A DNA stretch of 64,000 nucleotides from Capitella teleta (taxonomy: Eukaryota > Annelida > Polychaeta > Capitellidae). Positions 1-9,955 of this stretch are shown piece after piece (positions within the stretch are counted from its first letter, which is position 1; each line of letters opens with the position of its first letter). A program made the position numbers and the translations under genes. The DNA lies in assembly GCA_000328365.1 (NCBI GenBank), contig KB301890.1, forward strand, positions 21,874 through 85,873. The letters run 5' to 3'. Under the pieces are notes generated by a model, which made no database searches, had not been told where the DNA came from, and saw only the letters and a list, made by a program, of their open reading frames with translations.

Positions 1-1570
1 ATCAACATTCAAATTGCACTCATCAATTTGATAGTCTTCCAGATAAGTCGGTTGCCTACGGTTCCTAGTAGGGTAACGTTTCTCTTTCTCGCCTGCTTGG
101 GTCTCCCCAGTTAGCTTTTCTTGCTCATCTGTACCATCCAGAGAGATCTCCCCCTGCTCCAGCTTTTCCTCATCCATTCTAGGATTCCCACTGTCATCTC
201 CCTTCAAACGTTTTGAAGGACTATCAAAAAACTTAACACACCGGTAGTCTCGAACAACGCGCGTCTGAGGATGATACACCAAGTATGCGGGTGACTTACG
301 CGAGTACCCAACAAAAATACCACTGGCACCTCTTTCATCTAATTTTCCTCTGTGCTCGTGACTCAAGCCGTAGCATTCACTCCCGAAAGTGTGCATTTTC
401 TCAAGTTTTGGTCTTTTACCACTCATCAAGTAAAGTGGGGTCTCATTGTTTCGAACTGAGTAACAACGATTTCGAATGTAGGCCGCAGCCTGTATCCCAT
501 ACACCCATAAGTACTTAGGCAGATCAGCCTCAATCATCATGCACCTCGCCATCTCAAACAATGTACGTAAAGTGCGCTCAGCAGTCCTGTTTTGGTGTGG
601 GGAGTACGGTGCACTCGTCTCGTGCCTTATGGATCTCTCTTTCAAGATACTTTGAAATTTCTGTGCCATGAACTCCATACCCCCATCACTACGCAATGTC
701 TTTACACTGCCATAAGGTCTAGAATCTGCCAGAAAATCTCTCAATGCTTCCCACGTTTGACTCTTCTCCTTCAAAAAATACACAAAATGCATTCCCGAAT
801 AGTCATCTGTGAAGAGCGCCACATAGCGGTATCCAAAAGCCCCATTTGGGCTGACTGGGCCTGCCAGGTCAGAATGCACTTTCTGAAGTGGCCTCTTGCT
901 CTTCTCTCTGGGCTCTCTGCTCCTAGTCTCAGTAAACTTTCCCTTTATACAAGTTTTGCATTCTTCTATCCCTGACTGTTTATCAATTGACATACCCTCA
1001 ACGAATCTTTCCAATTTAAGTACATCTTGATAGTTGCAATGCCCTAAAATGCGATGCCACTCATTTACACTCCTGCACTTGTTAACCTTGGATTTGGATG
1101 CATGTAACTCAGCACACAGGTAGTACAAACCACCCCTGTCAAAAATTGGGAAAACTGTGGTCTTGTTCTTACCCTCTCTGCTCTCCAATGACAACCATGC
1201 ATTTCCTTTCTCAAATCCAACAGACGCACCATTCTGCGTCGCACATTTCACTGAAAAAATGTTTTGAAACGAAGGTACAAGTAATGCGTCTTTTAACGTG
1301 ACCTGATTATTTTCTCCGATGGCCGACGTTAGGCAAACTCTTGCATCACCACGGCCAGTTGCCACTTTCACTCGTCTGCCATCAGCCAGTTCCACAGCGT
1401 GAGCGTCTGGATCGAATCCGGAATCAAAACTGACGAAGAGTGATTCATCGTTAAGAATATGTGTCGTAGCCCCACAGTCCACCAGGAGTTCATTGTGGTT
1501 GCTGTCATTGTTCTTCAAGTCACTTGAAGTCGAATTAATCTTCATTGAAAAATCTCTCCATGATGATGAA

Positions 1571-1768
1571 TCGTCAGTCATCTTGATCTTCGTCTGTGAG
1601 CAGTCCCTTGCAAAATGTCCTAAACCACCACAGTTGTAGCACTTCTTCGGCTTGCTCTGCCCTGCTGGATCGTCAGTCATCTTGATCTTCGTCTGTGGGC
1701 AGTCTCTTGCAAAATGTCCTAAACCACCACAATTGTAGCACTTCTTCGGCTTACTCTGCCATGGGTTT
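1571..1768 (-). repeat. 99-bp in-frame tandem duplication of the zinc-knuckle segment
   Basis: The block beginning at 1571 is repeated from 1670 with a few substitutions. Each copy encodes a CCHC knuckle (CYNCGGLGHFARDC) followed by the same linker. The spacing is 99 bp, or 33 codons. It lies inside the Copia fossil between gag and protease. Confidence 0.85.
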
Positions 1769-2422
1769 CTTCTTCCAATTTTTGCTGTCAGATGTCGCCT
1801 TCATACTCATAGCTCCATGTCCATTCGTCTTCTTCTTCTCCTCCTCGTTGAGGAGAGCTTGCTGCACATACTTCAAGGTTAAGTTTTCAGCGTTTGATTC
1901 CAGTGCAGTTACCAGCGTGTCATAACTTGGTGGAAGTGACCCTAAAAGAGTCATCACTTCATCTTCCTCCGAGATCTGGATATCAATCGCTTGCAGCTGG
2001 TTGATGAGTTCCTTCATCTGTTTTAGATGATCTTCAACGTTCGAACCTTCACTCATAACACTTCTGTAGAATCTTCTACGTAGCAGCAACTTATTTGCTC
2101 GTGTGTCACGATCAAAATGAGCAGTTAGAATATCCCAGGCCTCCTTCGGTGACTCCGTTCCGGCAATGAGGTATATGTAGGGCTTTCCCACGTTTAGCCC
2201 GAGCCAAGAAAATGCTTTTTCCTTCTGCTTCAGCCTTTCTTCTAACCTCGCCGCTGACTCACCCACCCTGGCGCCATAGTCCTCCTCTGTCACGTAATTC
2301 CACAGATTTTTAGTCTTCATGAGCTGCTTGAACTGGAATTTCCAGCTGCTCCAATCAGCCGGACAGTTCAACTTATCCATAATCACTCTTCCATCCATGA
2401 TTTAGCTCTCAAATGGGTCAGT

Positions 2423-2436
2423 CTGGGCCCATAACC
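2423..2436 (-). promoter_or_regulatory. Primer-binding site for initiator tRNA-Met (anticodon-arm type)
   Basis: The plus strand reads CTGGGCCCATAACC, which equals the anticodon stem-loop of animal initiator tRNA-Met. The minus-strand element therefore carries its complement directly after the LTR. Drosophila copia is known to prime from the internal anticodon region of this tRNA rather than from its 3' end, and this site fits that mode. Confidence 0.85.
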
Positions 2437-2580
2437 TGTTAAACTCAACAGAAACACAGAACGAGGGACGCCATTTGCAGTACTGACACTCTCGAACAAA
2501 AACTATTTATTATATAGACTTTTATGTTGTGTGAACCGTTGTGATTCTGCATTACCATAGAGAACGTTATGATATCAACA
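2437..2580 (-). repeat. 5' LTR of the Copia element
   Basis: This is a 144-bp segment whose minus strand starts TGTTGATATC and ends TTTAACA, the TG...CA termini expected of an LTR. It abuts the primer-binding site directly. The second LTR lies outside the window, so the limits rest on the termini and the adjacent primer site only. Very short LTRs are known among animal Copia elements. Confidence 0.7.
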
Positions 2581-4200
2581 GATTACAACATGGACTGATT
2601 CGTTTTAATATGTTCAATTATTTTGCCCTTTATTTCTCAGCTCTTCGAGGGAGATTTGCTCTCTTTAAAGGAACGTAAGGGTTCGTAAATCATTGTGCTA
2701 CGTGTACAAGTTCTCTTACCTTCTTGGTGATGTTCTTTCTTGATATTCGGTGCCTTGCTCGCATACTGCTAGGTAGGTGGAGATAGATGGGTATTCTATT
2801 AATGATGAGTCCAACTAGACATATAATACAATGCACACACACAAAAATCATCAAACGCGTGCAACAATTGCCACACAAGCTTCCTACATGCAACCGAAGG
2901 CGGTAAGTTGAGTTGAAAAGGGTAGGATAAGAAATCGACGCTGCTAAATTCCGCTCTTTGACGGTGAGGGTTGAGGGCCACTGACAAAGTTTAAACAAGT
3001 AGGAGTACGTGTTCTTCTGTTTGAAAATTACAGAGACGGGAACAGAGGCATATACATGTAGTGGAGGGAAACGAGATAAATGGCCCATTTCAACTCTCAA
3101 GTTGTACATGTACAATAAGACGTAAACCGTAAAATGAAATGTATCCAAACTCCGGTAAATGATCAACAACGATGAGCATTTAGCCGCATGCAAATGTGAA
3201 ATGCACCTCATTGTTCGACAGTTACTAAGTTACTAAGTTGACCAGGAGAGATATGCAGTGCCAATCTAGTAATTGCATAAGCTGCATTTTATTACTTCAT
3301 GATATTCTATCTTCCTGTAGTTCCTACACTCCTATTGATTCAAGGTACGTTATGATACCGAGGAACATCATGATTTGTGTGCTGCCCGTTCTCGAAACCT
3401 ATGCCTCCGAATTTGAAGTACGTTGTAATAGTAAGTTGTAACCAATCCCAATTTCACCAACTCTATTGGGTTGGAACAGCAGAATGGAGCTGGAGACGTT
3501 ACTTTCCCATTGTAACAGTCTACAGCTGCTATAGAGTTACGTATGAGTAAATAAGAAATGTTGAATTTATTGTCACGATACAGCTTGTGTCGTCAAAAGA
3601 CGAAATTCACATTAATTCTTTTCTTGTTAAGTTTATGAACTTTTGTGTCGAGTAAATCTTCAATAGAATATGCACAACATTGTTTATCGGCTGAATTTGT
3701 GTGTTGCGAAACGACTGCAAGGGTCGCTCTCATGCTTATAAACACGATTTTTATTGAAAAAGTGTACGTGTATATATGTAACATTGTATGGACTATACAC
3801 CTACATAAGAATATTGAACAAATAATGTGGTAATTAGCGCTGATTTGTAATGCCACGAAACGAGGCAGCCATTACATTATAGGCCATTAAGATAGACATT
3901 ATGCATTTCCAGATAAAGAAAAATCAATGGAAATCTCAATCCCAATTATGAACATTCCTCGATCATTACTCAGCTAAAACCTATAGGTTGATATAATAGC
4001 CGAAATCATTTAGTGCGTATCGTGGCATACAGGGCGGATATACAACGCCCAATCCTCTTCAATTACATAACTCTCAGTCCCGTACACATACCTGTACATT
4101 GCATACATATGTGTACATGTTCGCACTGTATATACAAAGGTACCCTGCATGCACAGCGCAGGGAATGTAGTTGCAGTTCTATTATTACCCAACGGCCCAG
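2581..4200. other. Intergenic, no gene recognised
   Basis: AT-rich sequence between the Copia LTR and the F-box promoter patch. The longest open frame (minus strand, about 2690-3211) has no recognisable motif and no supporting splice or start context. No tRNA, rRNA or clear transposon end was seen. Confidence 0.5.
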
Positions 4201-4217
4201 AACCCTCTGGCTCCGGG

Positions 4218-4309
4218 TTAAGCGCGTATGCGCAGGCCTTCACAACGCGCCCCTCGATCCTCAGAACTCTGACTCTTCGACCTACTAAAACACATCCGGA
4301 TTGAAACAG
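4218..4309 (+). promoter_or_regulatory. Candidate promoter / 5' UTR exon of the F-box locus
   Basis: A CpG-rich patch in otherwise AT-rich DNA contains GCGTATGCGCAGG, close to the NRF1 palindrome (YGCGCAYGCGCR), at about 4222. It ends in a good splice donor (AACAG|GTGATA, exon end 4309). The first F-box coding exon begins after an acceptor at 5104, so this is the nearest plausible leader exon. No TATA box is evident. This is inference from motifs and splice sites. Confidence 0.4.
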
Positions 4310-5095
4310 GTGATAATGTTACGACATATGCGGATCTGTGATATCCGCTCGTAACCACAGAGACCGAGGTTAGTTACCGAGTTCGTGGTGTCAAGTTTGC
4401 GTTTGCGCTTTACTGTGGCGTAAAGCATCGCGTGTTCATTTTGGATCAGCATGTGTGCCGGATAGAACGTACGAACCACACACGATTGCGATAGAGTGCT
4501 GTACACTTATCGGCAATTTTGTTTGCTGTTTGCGGCAAGATTACACGGGAAATTGCACTCAATATTAAATTGCTGCAATTTAGAAAATGGCAGGGCAATG
4601 AGCGAAATGCATTTAGTTGGATCCCATATTTAACTCGTACTGACACTGTGTTGAACAATCGGAATGAGAAGGAGAGAAAAAATTAATTGCTTCGTGTTGG
4701 CACTTGAATTTCCAAAGAATAAGATCAATTATAAGATCACGAACAAAATATAGAAATTAGCCAATTACGTCTTAATCTCACGATAATCCCATTGGCGCCA
4801 GCAAACTCGCGAGATCTATTGCTGCTGTATATTCTCACAACATGTACGTAATAATTATAATATTATGCAGCATGGTTCTTCAGCTTATACTCTTGCTTAG
4901 CAAGAAATGTTATCAAGTATGTATTGTCACATTTGTGTAATTCTTGGAGAATTAACATGTTCTTCATGCTGCATGTTTCTTATAATGCCTGTGCATTACC
5001 ATACATTATTAATACAAATGTATTATATAATCCACATTGATGCATGAGAATGGCTGAGATTCCATGTTGTGAGATTCTAGTCACGTTGCCTCCTG

Positions 5096-5104
5096 TTATT
5101 TCAG
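5096..5104 (+). other. Splice acceptor before F-box copy 1
   Basis: A pyrimidine-rich stretch (GCCTCCTGTTATTTCAG) ends at 5104, 18 bp before the ATG. It indicates that the coding exon is joined to an upstream noncoding exon. Confidence 0.6.
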
Positions 5105-5122
5105 AGAAAAAAACTTCAGGGA

Positions 5123-6583
5123 ATGGAAGAAAACTCTAACAATAATGGCCAGGATGAAGAGGGAGATGGTGGTGCTAATATTCTGGCAGATGATGTGGGA
5201 GATAGGGATGACGACGTGGACGAGGAAGATGTATTCCTGGATGGGTGGGCTTGGCTGCCCGACATCCTCCTCGAGGAAATATTCGCTCAGTTAACCCATC
5301 GCCAACGTTACTATTGCTCCATGGTGTGTAGGCACTGGTACTCCGCCTTCAAGTCTTTTCGGGTGTGGAAGAAGCTTGAGGTGGGCGAGAGGACGTTCAC
5401 ATACAGGCGTTTCAATCTGTACAAAGGTTACCAGAACGACATCAGCCACCATCGGGTTCAGATGTGTTTGGCCAGAATTGGCTCCCACGTTCAGCATTTG
5501 GAGATTTTACCTATTTACAATTTCTTCAACTTGTACGAGTTTCTCAATGTGCTCGCGTGCTACTTGGAGTTCTTTGACGAGTTTCCGATGTCTGGACTAC
5601 AAAGCTTCAAGTTCACATTCGCTTGTGAGAGTCGTGGACCTTCTGGTTCGACCGTGCACGGAACGGGAGGCAAGATACTTCAGCAGCTAAAAAGACTCAT
5701 CGGTAACATGAGGAAAGTGAGAAGTCTCACCATAAATAACTTACTGCTTGATTCGAAGGATTTTCTTGGTCTCCTTGATGACTTCGTGGAACATTCAGGA
5801 GTAGAGCTTCGCTATCTTGAAGTGAGAAACATTACGAAGCGTTGTTATCCTTTCACGTATGCAGGAAATTTCGTCAACTTGGAAACATTGGTGATGACAC
5901 CAAACCAGTTGTCTGTCGATGTCCTGCTAAGCGTTGCCAAGTATACCAAAGTAAAAAAACTCGTGCTGTTGCAGGACAACTTCATTACAGTTGAAGAGAT
6001 TGAACCTTTGAGCTCCAGCATCTGGTGGGAAGTGAAACAACTTGCTCCTCAACTGAGAGTTCGATTGGAAGTCATGGGGCCTGAGGCGCAAGAGCTCATC
6101 ATCCAAGAGAAGGCCCCGGTGCAATCTGTGGTGTTCAAGACACCCTTGTCAAAGGCTAGGGATGACATAGCTTTGGTCCTTTCAGATGAATATAGCAGGT
6201 ACTTGAACATATACTGCCATCTAGGGCTACCCAGAGTGCATGGCCCGCGGTCCTTCCATTGCAGGGGTGATTCAAGCTTCTTGTTGCTTCTGTCTGGTTG
6301 CCCAAATATGGAAGTACTGGTCATCAATGAACGCATTTCAACAGCTACACTTCTCATGTTGGCATCCAGGGGTCAGCACTTAAAGGAGTTGTGTGTGAGA
6401 AAGAACGCCTTGATACTCAAGTGTGACTGGCCTCGGTCCAGTGACTGGGACAACGAATATTATCTGTGGTTTAAAACAACTTCAAGATCTTACGAAAAAA
6501 CAGAAGCTGAGACTAAGAGACTGTTAGGGAACCCTTTTTGGAAAATGCTCACTGATTGGGAGTTCAAACGGTTGGATTTCTGA
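5123..6583 (+). CDS. F-box protein, tandem copy 1 (486 aa)
   Basis: An intronless coding exon. Residues 1-40 are an acidic, Asp/Glu-rich tail. An F-box follows at about 42-85 (WLPDILLEEIFAQLTHRQRYY, then CRHWY). The rest is a leucine-rich, repeat-like body with GTGGKILQQLKRL near residue 185 and a conserved end (RISTATLLMLASRG, then CDWPRSSDWDNEYY). F-box proteins recruit substrates to SCF (Skp1-Cul1-F-box) ubiquitin ligases through Skp1; the substrate is unknown. The ATG at 5123 is 18 bp after a splice acceptor (TTATTTCAG ending 5104), so an upstream noncoding leader exon is expected. An AATAAA lies at 6612-6617. The whole body is homologous to the ORF at 6801-8144, so the pair is a tandem duplication. 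It resembles animal FBXO33/FBXO39-like proteins in layout, but I could not assign an orthologue. Confidence 0.9.
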   Translation: MEENSNNNGQDEEGDGGANILADDVGDRDDDVDEEDVFLDGWAWLPDILLEEIFAQLTHRQRYYCSMVCRHWYSAFKSFRVWKKLEVGERTFTYRRFNLYKGYQNDISHHRVQMCLARIGSHVQHLEILPIYNFFNLYEFLNVLACYLEFFDEFPMSGLQSFKFTFACESRGPSGSTVHGTGGKILQQLKRLIGNMRKVRSLTINNLLLDSKDFLGLLDDFVEHSGVELRYLEVRNITKRCYPFTYAGNFVNLETLVMTPNQLSVDVLLSVAKYTKVKKLVLLQDNFITVEEIEPLSSSIWWEVKQLAPQLRVRLEVMGPEAQELIIQEKAPVQSVVFKTPLSKARDDIALVLSDEYSRYLNIYCHLGLPRVHGPRSFHCRGDSSFLLLLSGCPNMEVLVINERISTATLLMLASRGQHLKELCVRKNALILKCDWPRSSDWDNEYYLWFKTTSRSYEKTEAETKRLLGNPFWKMLTDWEFKRLDF

Positions 6584-6611
6584 TCGCATACGCGCACGCG
6601 TGTTAACAAAT

Positions 6612-6617
6612 AATAAA
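6612..6617 (+). terminator. Poly(A) signal of F-box copy 1
   Basis: AATAAA lies 29 bp after the TGA stop. Confidence 0.6.
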
Positions 6618-6730
6618 CCGCGAAGAGGTTGCTATATTATGTCATTTTGTGTGTCGTGTTATATCATATATCATATGGCGATCTCGAGATTCGTGAGTTT
6701 AGGAATGTTATTGCGTTTTATAGTTGTAGC

Positions 6731-6749
6731 TGACTTATTATATTTTCAG
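6731..6749 (+). other. Splice acceptor before F-box copy 2
   Basis: CTGACTTATTATATTTTCAG ends at 6749, with a branch-like CTGAC 20 bp upstream. Only about 165 bp separate it from the stop codon of copy 1, so the donor it uses must lie within or upstream of copy 1. Confidence 0.6.
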
Positions 6750-6800
6750 GGTCGACTGCTCTTTGACCTGGGGATAATCACAAAATTATTGTGATTATTA

Positions 6801-8144
6801 ATGATGTGGGCAGACATCCCGGACCTCCTCCTTGAGACGGTGTTTTCCCACCTCTCCCACAAGGACAGACTGTCCGCGGCCCGAGTATGCAAACACTGGC
6901 ATTACGTGTTCCTGTCGCCTTCAATTTGGCGAAATTTCATCGTCGGTGAAAAGTCGTTCAACTCTCGCTTTGGCTATAACCACTACAAGAAATGTTACAA
7001 CACCAAAGTCAATGCATACAAAGTCCAGAAGTGGGTTACATCGGTTGGTTGCTACGTACGCTCGTTGACAATCTTGCCTCATGCCAACTTCTTCCATCTC
7101 TATGAATTCCTCACGGCATTTGCGTCATGTCTAGAGCTATATGAAGAGGATTACCCGATGGAGAGCCTGGAGGAATTCCACTTCACGTTCGGCTGTGAAA
7201 TCAGAAGAGATGGCAGGAGTGAAGTGATTGGTACAGGTGGGCAAATCCTCCGCGCTCTAAAGAGACTACTCGGCAATCTAAAGGAACTGAGGTCGCTCTC
7301 GTTAAACAACCTGCTCTTGGACATCGATGAAACAACAGGCCTGCTTGAACCAGTCGTCAATAATTGTGGGCATTCACTGGAAACACTGGAAGTCCTCAAC
7401 GCTACCAAAGAACGCTATCCTATGTTCTATGCTGGAATGTTCACAGAGCTGAGGAAGTTTGTGATTACACCATTGCAACTTACCGATGATGTTGTGCTGA
7501 TGGTGGCGGGAAGGAAACACATAAAGGAACTGCTCATCGTGGAAGATAAATACTCTCTCAAGGGTGATCCAATCAGTCCCCAAACCTGGCAGAAGGTCAA
7601 GAATAAAGCTCCACGTCTGAAGTTGAGACTTGAACAGAGAGGAAAAGTTGCTAATGACCTCACCGTCCATGAGAATGCCCCAGTATCAGCCATCGTCTTC
7701 CACGCTCCTTATGTATCGATGAAAGGTGAAATCATCAACCAGATTGTTCGGAACTACAGTGACTCCCTCGAAGTGTATGCTCAACTTGGACTACCTAGAA
7801 CCTTCCCTTCAAAATCGTTTCGAGATCGCTGTGACTTACATGCAGTCTACATGATTGAACAGTGTTCTAAGCTTCGCACGTTCGCCCTCAACGAACGCAT
7901 CTCCACTGCGACTCTCCTACGTATAGCAGAGAAAACGAGAAGTTTACGTGAGATATACGTCAGAAAAAACGCTGTACTACTGAAAAGAGATTGGCCCAGG
8001 TGTGTCACGTGGTCTGATGAATACCATGACCACTGGAATGAGGTCGTACGATCTTACGACAGAACTTCATCTGAAATAGGACAGGCTCTTGGTGTGTCCT
8101 GGAAGATGCTCTCCGATGCTCAATATAAACGAATCGTTTTGTGA
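6801..8144 (+). CDS. F-box protein, tandem copy 2 (447 aa)
   Basis: A second intronless F-box ORF in the same orientation, 217 bp after the stop of copy 1. The F-box occupies residues 1-45 (IPDLLLETVFSHLSHKDRL, then CKHWHYVF). The acidic N-terminal tail of copy 1 is absent. The C-terminal body aligns with copy 1 throughout: FFHLYEFLTAFASCLELY, GTGGQILRALKRLLGN, RISTATLLRIAE, then the DWPR and WKMLSDAQYKRI ends. Two adjacent ATGs (6801, 6804) begin the frame. A textbook acceptor with a TGAC branch-like motif ends at 6749, and AATAAA at 8167-8172 ends the gene shortly after the stop. Role as for copy 1: predicted SCF substrate adaptor, target unknown. The paralogs are clearly diverged, so the duplication is not recent. 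Confidence 0.9.
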   Translation: MMWADIPDLLLETVFSHLSHKDRLSAARVCKHWHYVFLSPSIWRNFIVGEKSFNSRFGYNHYKKCYNTKVNAYKVQKWVTSVGCYVRSLTILPHANFFHLYEFLTAFASCLELYEEDYPMESLEEFHFTFGCEIRRDGRSEVIGTGGQILRALKRLLGNLKELRSLSLNNLLLDIDETTGLLEPVVNNCGHSLETLEVLNATKERYPMFYAGMFTELRKFVITPLQLTDDVVLMVAGRKHIKELLIVEDKYSLKGDPISPQTWQKVKNKAPRLKLRLEQRGKVANDLTVHENAPVSAIVFHAPYVSMKGEIINQIVRNYSDSLEVYAQLGLPRTFPSKSFRDRCDLHAVYMIEQCSKLRTFALNERISTATLLRIAEKTRSLREIYVRKNAVLLKRDWPRCVTWSDEYHDHWNEVVRSYDRTSSEIGQALGVSWKMLSDAQYKRIVL

Positions 8145-8166
8145 TTGAATTCGTACAGGGTGGGTC

Positions 8167-8172
8167 AATAAA
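8167..8172 (+). terminator. Poly(A) signal of F-box copy 2
   Basis: AATAAA lies 23 bp after the TGA stop and is followed by a T-rich region. Confidence 0.65.
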
Positions 8173-8199
8173 GTCAAGCAATTGTTCCATCGTCTTTGA

Positions 8200-9900
8200 T
8201 TTATTATTTCATATACAACCAGTTTCAAATAGCAGACCTAACTAAAACCTAATTAAAACCTAATTAAAAACTCAGTGTAGTGGTATGCATAGTCATGTGC
8301 CAGGCCATGCTCTGGCAGTACACCCACATCTTACGGTTATGGGTATCGTGAGTTCCATTTAATTACAAATGTTTGGTGTCAACAAGCACCCTATAAAACG
8401 TATCAAGGCACGCCGACCCACGTATGATCGTCGTGGAATACCACAACGCGCAATTCTCAACGACTTCGCAGTAAAATCATTTAATGGCTCTTGGCGAGCG
8501 ATGAGAAATCAAAAGTGGTGTATGTCTATACAAACAAAGCTATCTTTATTAGTTATTTTGGATTCAGGCCGACAAGTGCGTTTCCGCCATATGAAAAGCA
8601 CTCGAAATTCTACCTCAGTACCTGTGAACTTTGGTCATTACAAATTTACCATGTGAGGGAAATGCAAATAGATAATTCTGTTTGTACATGTAATGAGGCC
8701 TTGGGGTTACAGATGCACGTAACAATCTATAACTTCTTCCTATCTACCACATACCGTTTAGTATTTTGCATCAAATACATTCTACACCAATAACTAACAA
8801 ACTACATAATGGCTGAGGACCTGAGGTATATTCGATCATTTTGGAATTCTCTTCCGCATACTAGTATAGCGCGCAAGGAATTGTATATACAAACGTCACC
8901 ACATAGCACATTCATTGTATCAATTGGAATTGCATACATACATATTCGACGGAATATTATGGGTATTCAACTATTCATTAAATTTTGTCAACACAATTGA
9001 TTCGAGTTATCACGGTGCACTCAATGCAACACCACATATATCGACTATAAAATGCTGATTCACACGCCCGTATGAATTTATTTCGAACTCTTGTGAACCA
9101 ATTGAACTCACATTAGTCGCAATATATATAGTTATATAGTACCCTCTTTAGGCGTGTGATTGACCATAAAAGATGTCCTGCTTTAACGCTATTAACAAAT
9201 ATTCTGTTGTAACTTTAATCGATTAGATTACGTATTCGTTTTTGATTTGATTCATTGATTCATAAAATGGGGAAAATTCGAAGTCGCGCAAAGATTTCAA
9301 TTGCAATGTACATCATCAATAATAAAGAAGATGTCATTTTCGATACCAAAGAGAAATTGAGTTCAGCGCTATACGCATGTGCTACTTACTATACGTGAAC
9401 TTGTAAATGTAATGGGGCCTACTGACACTTTTTTCAATACGTGACCTCATAAGTTTATGTACTGCTTTCCGCTTTTATAAATCTATAATATTATTATATT
9501 ATTATTATTATTATTATTATAAATTATAATTAAAACGCATATCAACTAATAAACATGTTCTCATAGAGTACGTAATAAGTACGCACACGAAAATACTGGG
9601 TTTTATTTCAGGAGGGGAGAGTAGCTTCTGTACAACTAGTAAATCATTGCTGTCGGAATCTCCAAGCACGTGCTTGATATTTTGGGGCGGAACATTCACT
9701 CGCCGCGTGGGAAGCAACTTGTTTGTTTACATCATCCGGGCTCTCGTAGTTAATAATAAAGAAACGCAAGCACGAGAGTTCGATGCAAAATTATAGATAA
9801 CAGTCGCAAATATACAATATTAGGTATTTAAAAAATATTATAATAATATTCAATCGTAAAATATTTCAGAAAATAAGAACTGCCCACAAACAATTTGGAA
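8200..9900. other. Intergenic, no gene recognised
   Basis: AT-rich spacer between the F-box pair and the candidate PTBP promoter. It contains a TTA trinucleotide tract at about 9489-9522. The short open frames have no recognisable motif. Confidence 0.5.
9489..9522. repeat. (TTA)n microsatellite
   Basis: An uninterrupted TTA/ATT run followed by further AT-only sequence. Confidence 0.8.
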
Positions 9901-9920
9901 AAGAGCCGATAGAACCAACA

Positions 9921-9955
9921 TCTCGCGGCCGCGAGAGCAGCATTCCGCCATCTTG
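9921..9955 (+). promoter_or_regulatory. Candidate distal PTBP promoter (GC palindrome plus YY1-like site)
   Basis: TCTCGCGGCCGCGAGA at 9921-9936 is a perfect 16-bp palindrome related to the TCTCGCGAGA core-promoter motif. CCGCCATCTTG at 9945-9955 matches the YY1 motif often found at animal transcription starts. Both sit in a small GC-rich island in AT-rich DNA, just upstream of an ATG-bearing exon with a good donor at 10031. Confidence 0.5.

Larger units (their letters stand above)
1..2580 (-). mobile_element. Copia-type LTR retrotransposon fossil (5' part, runs off the window)
   Basis: Read on the minus strand, the order is LTR (2437-2580), primer-binding site (2423-2436), a gag of UBN2/Copia type (about 1750-2398), duplicated CCHC zinc knuckles (about 1571-1768), a protease region with a VDCGAT motif near 1480, a pre-integrase region and then the integrase core (about 500-900). 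Gag before protease before integrase, with reverse transcriptase expected beyond position 1, is the Ty1/Copia order. The element looks broken, with at least a small number of breaks. Only one LTR is visible, so age cannot be estimated from LTR divergence. Confidence 0.9.

Noticed and set aside
2690-3211. 173-codon minus-strand open frame
   Set aside because: No recognisable motif, mixed hydrophobic composition, AT-rich non-coding character and no splice or promoter context.
5123-8144. Naming the F-box pair FBXO33 or FBXO39
   Set aside because: Layout is similar, but the conserved C-terminal blocks (ISTATLL, DWPR) do not match the human proteins as I recall them, so no symbol was given.
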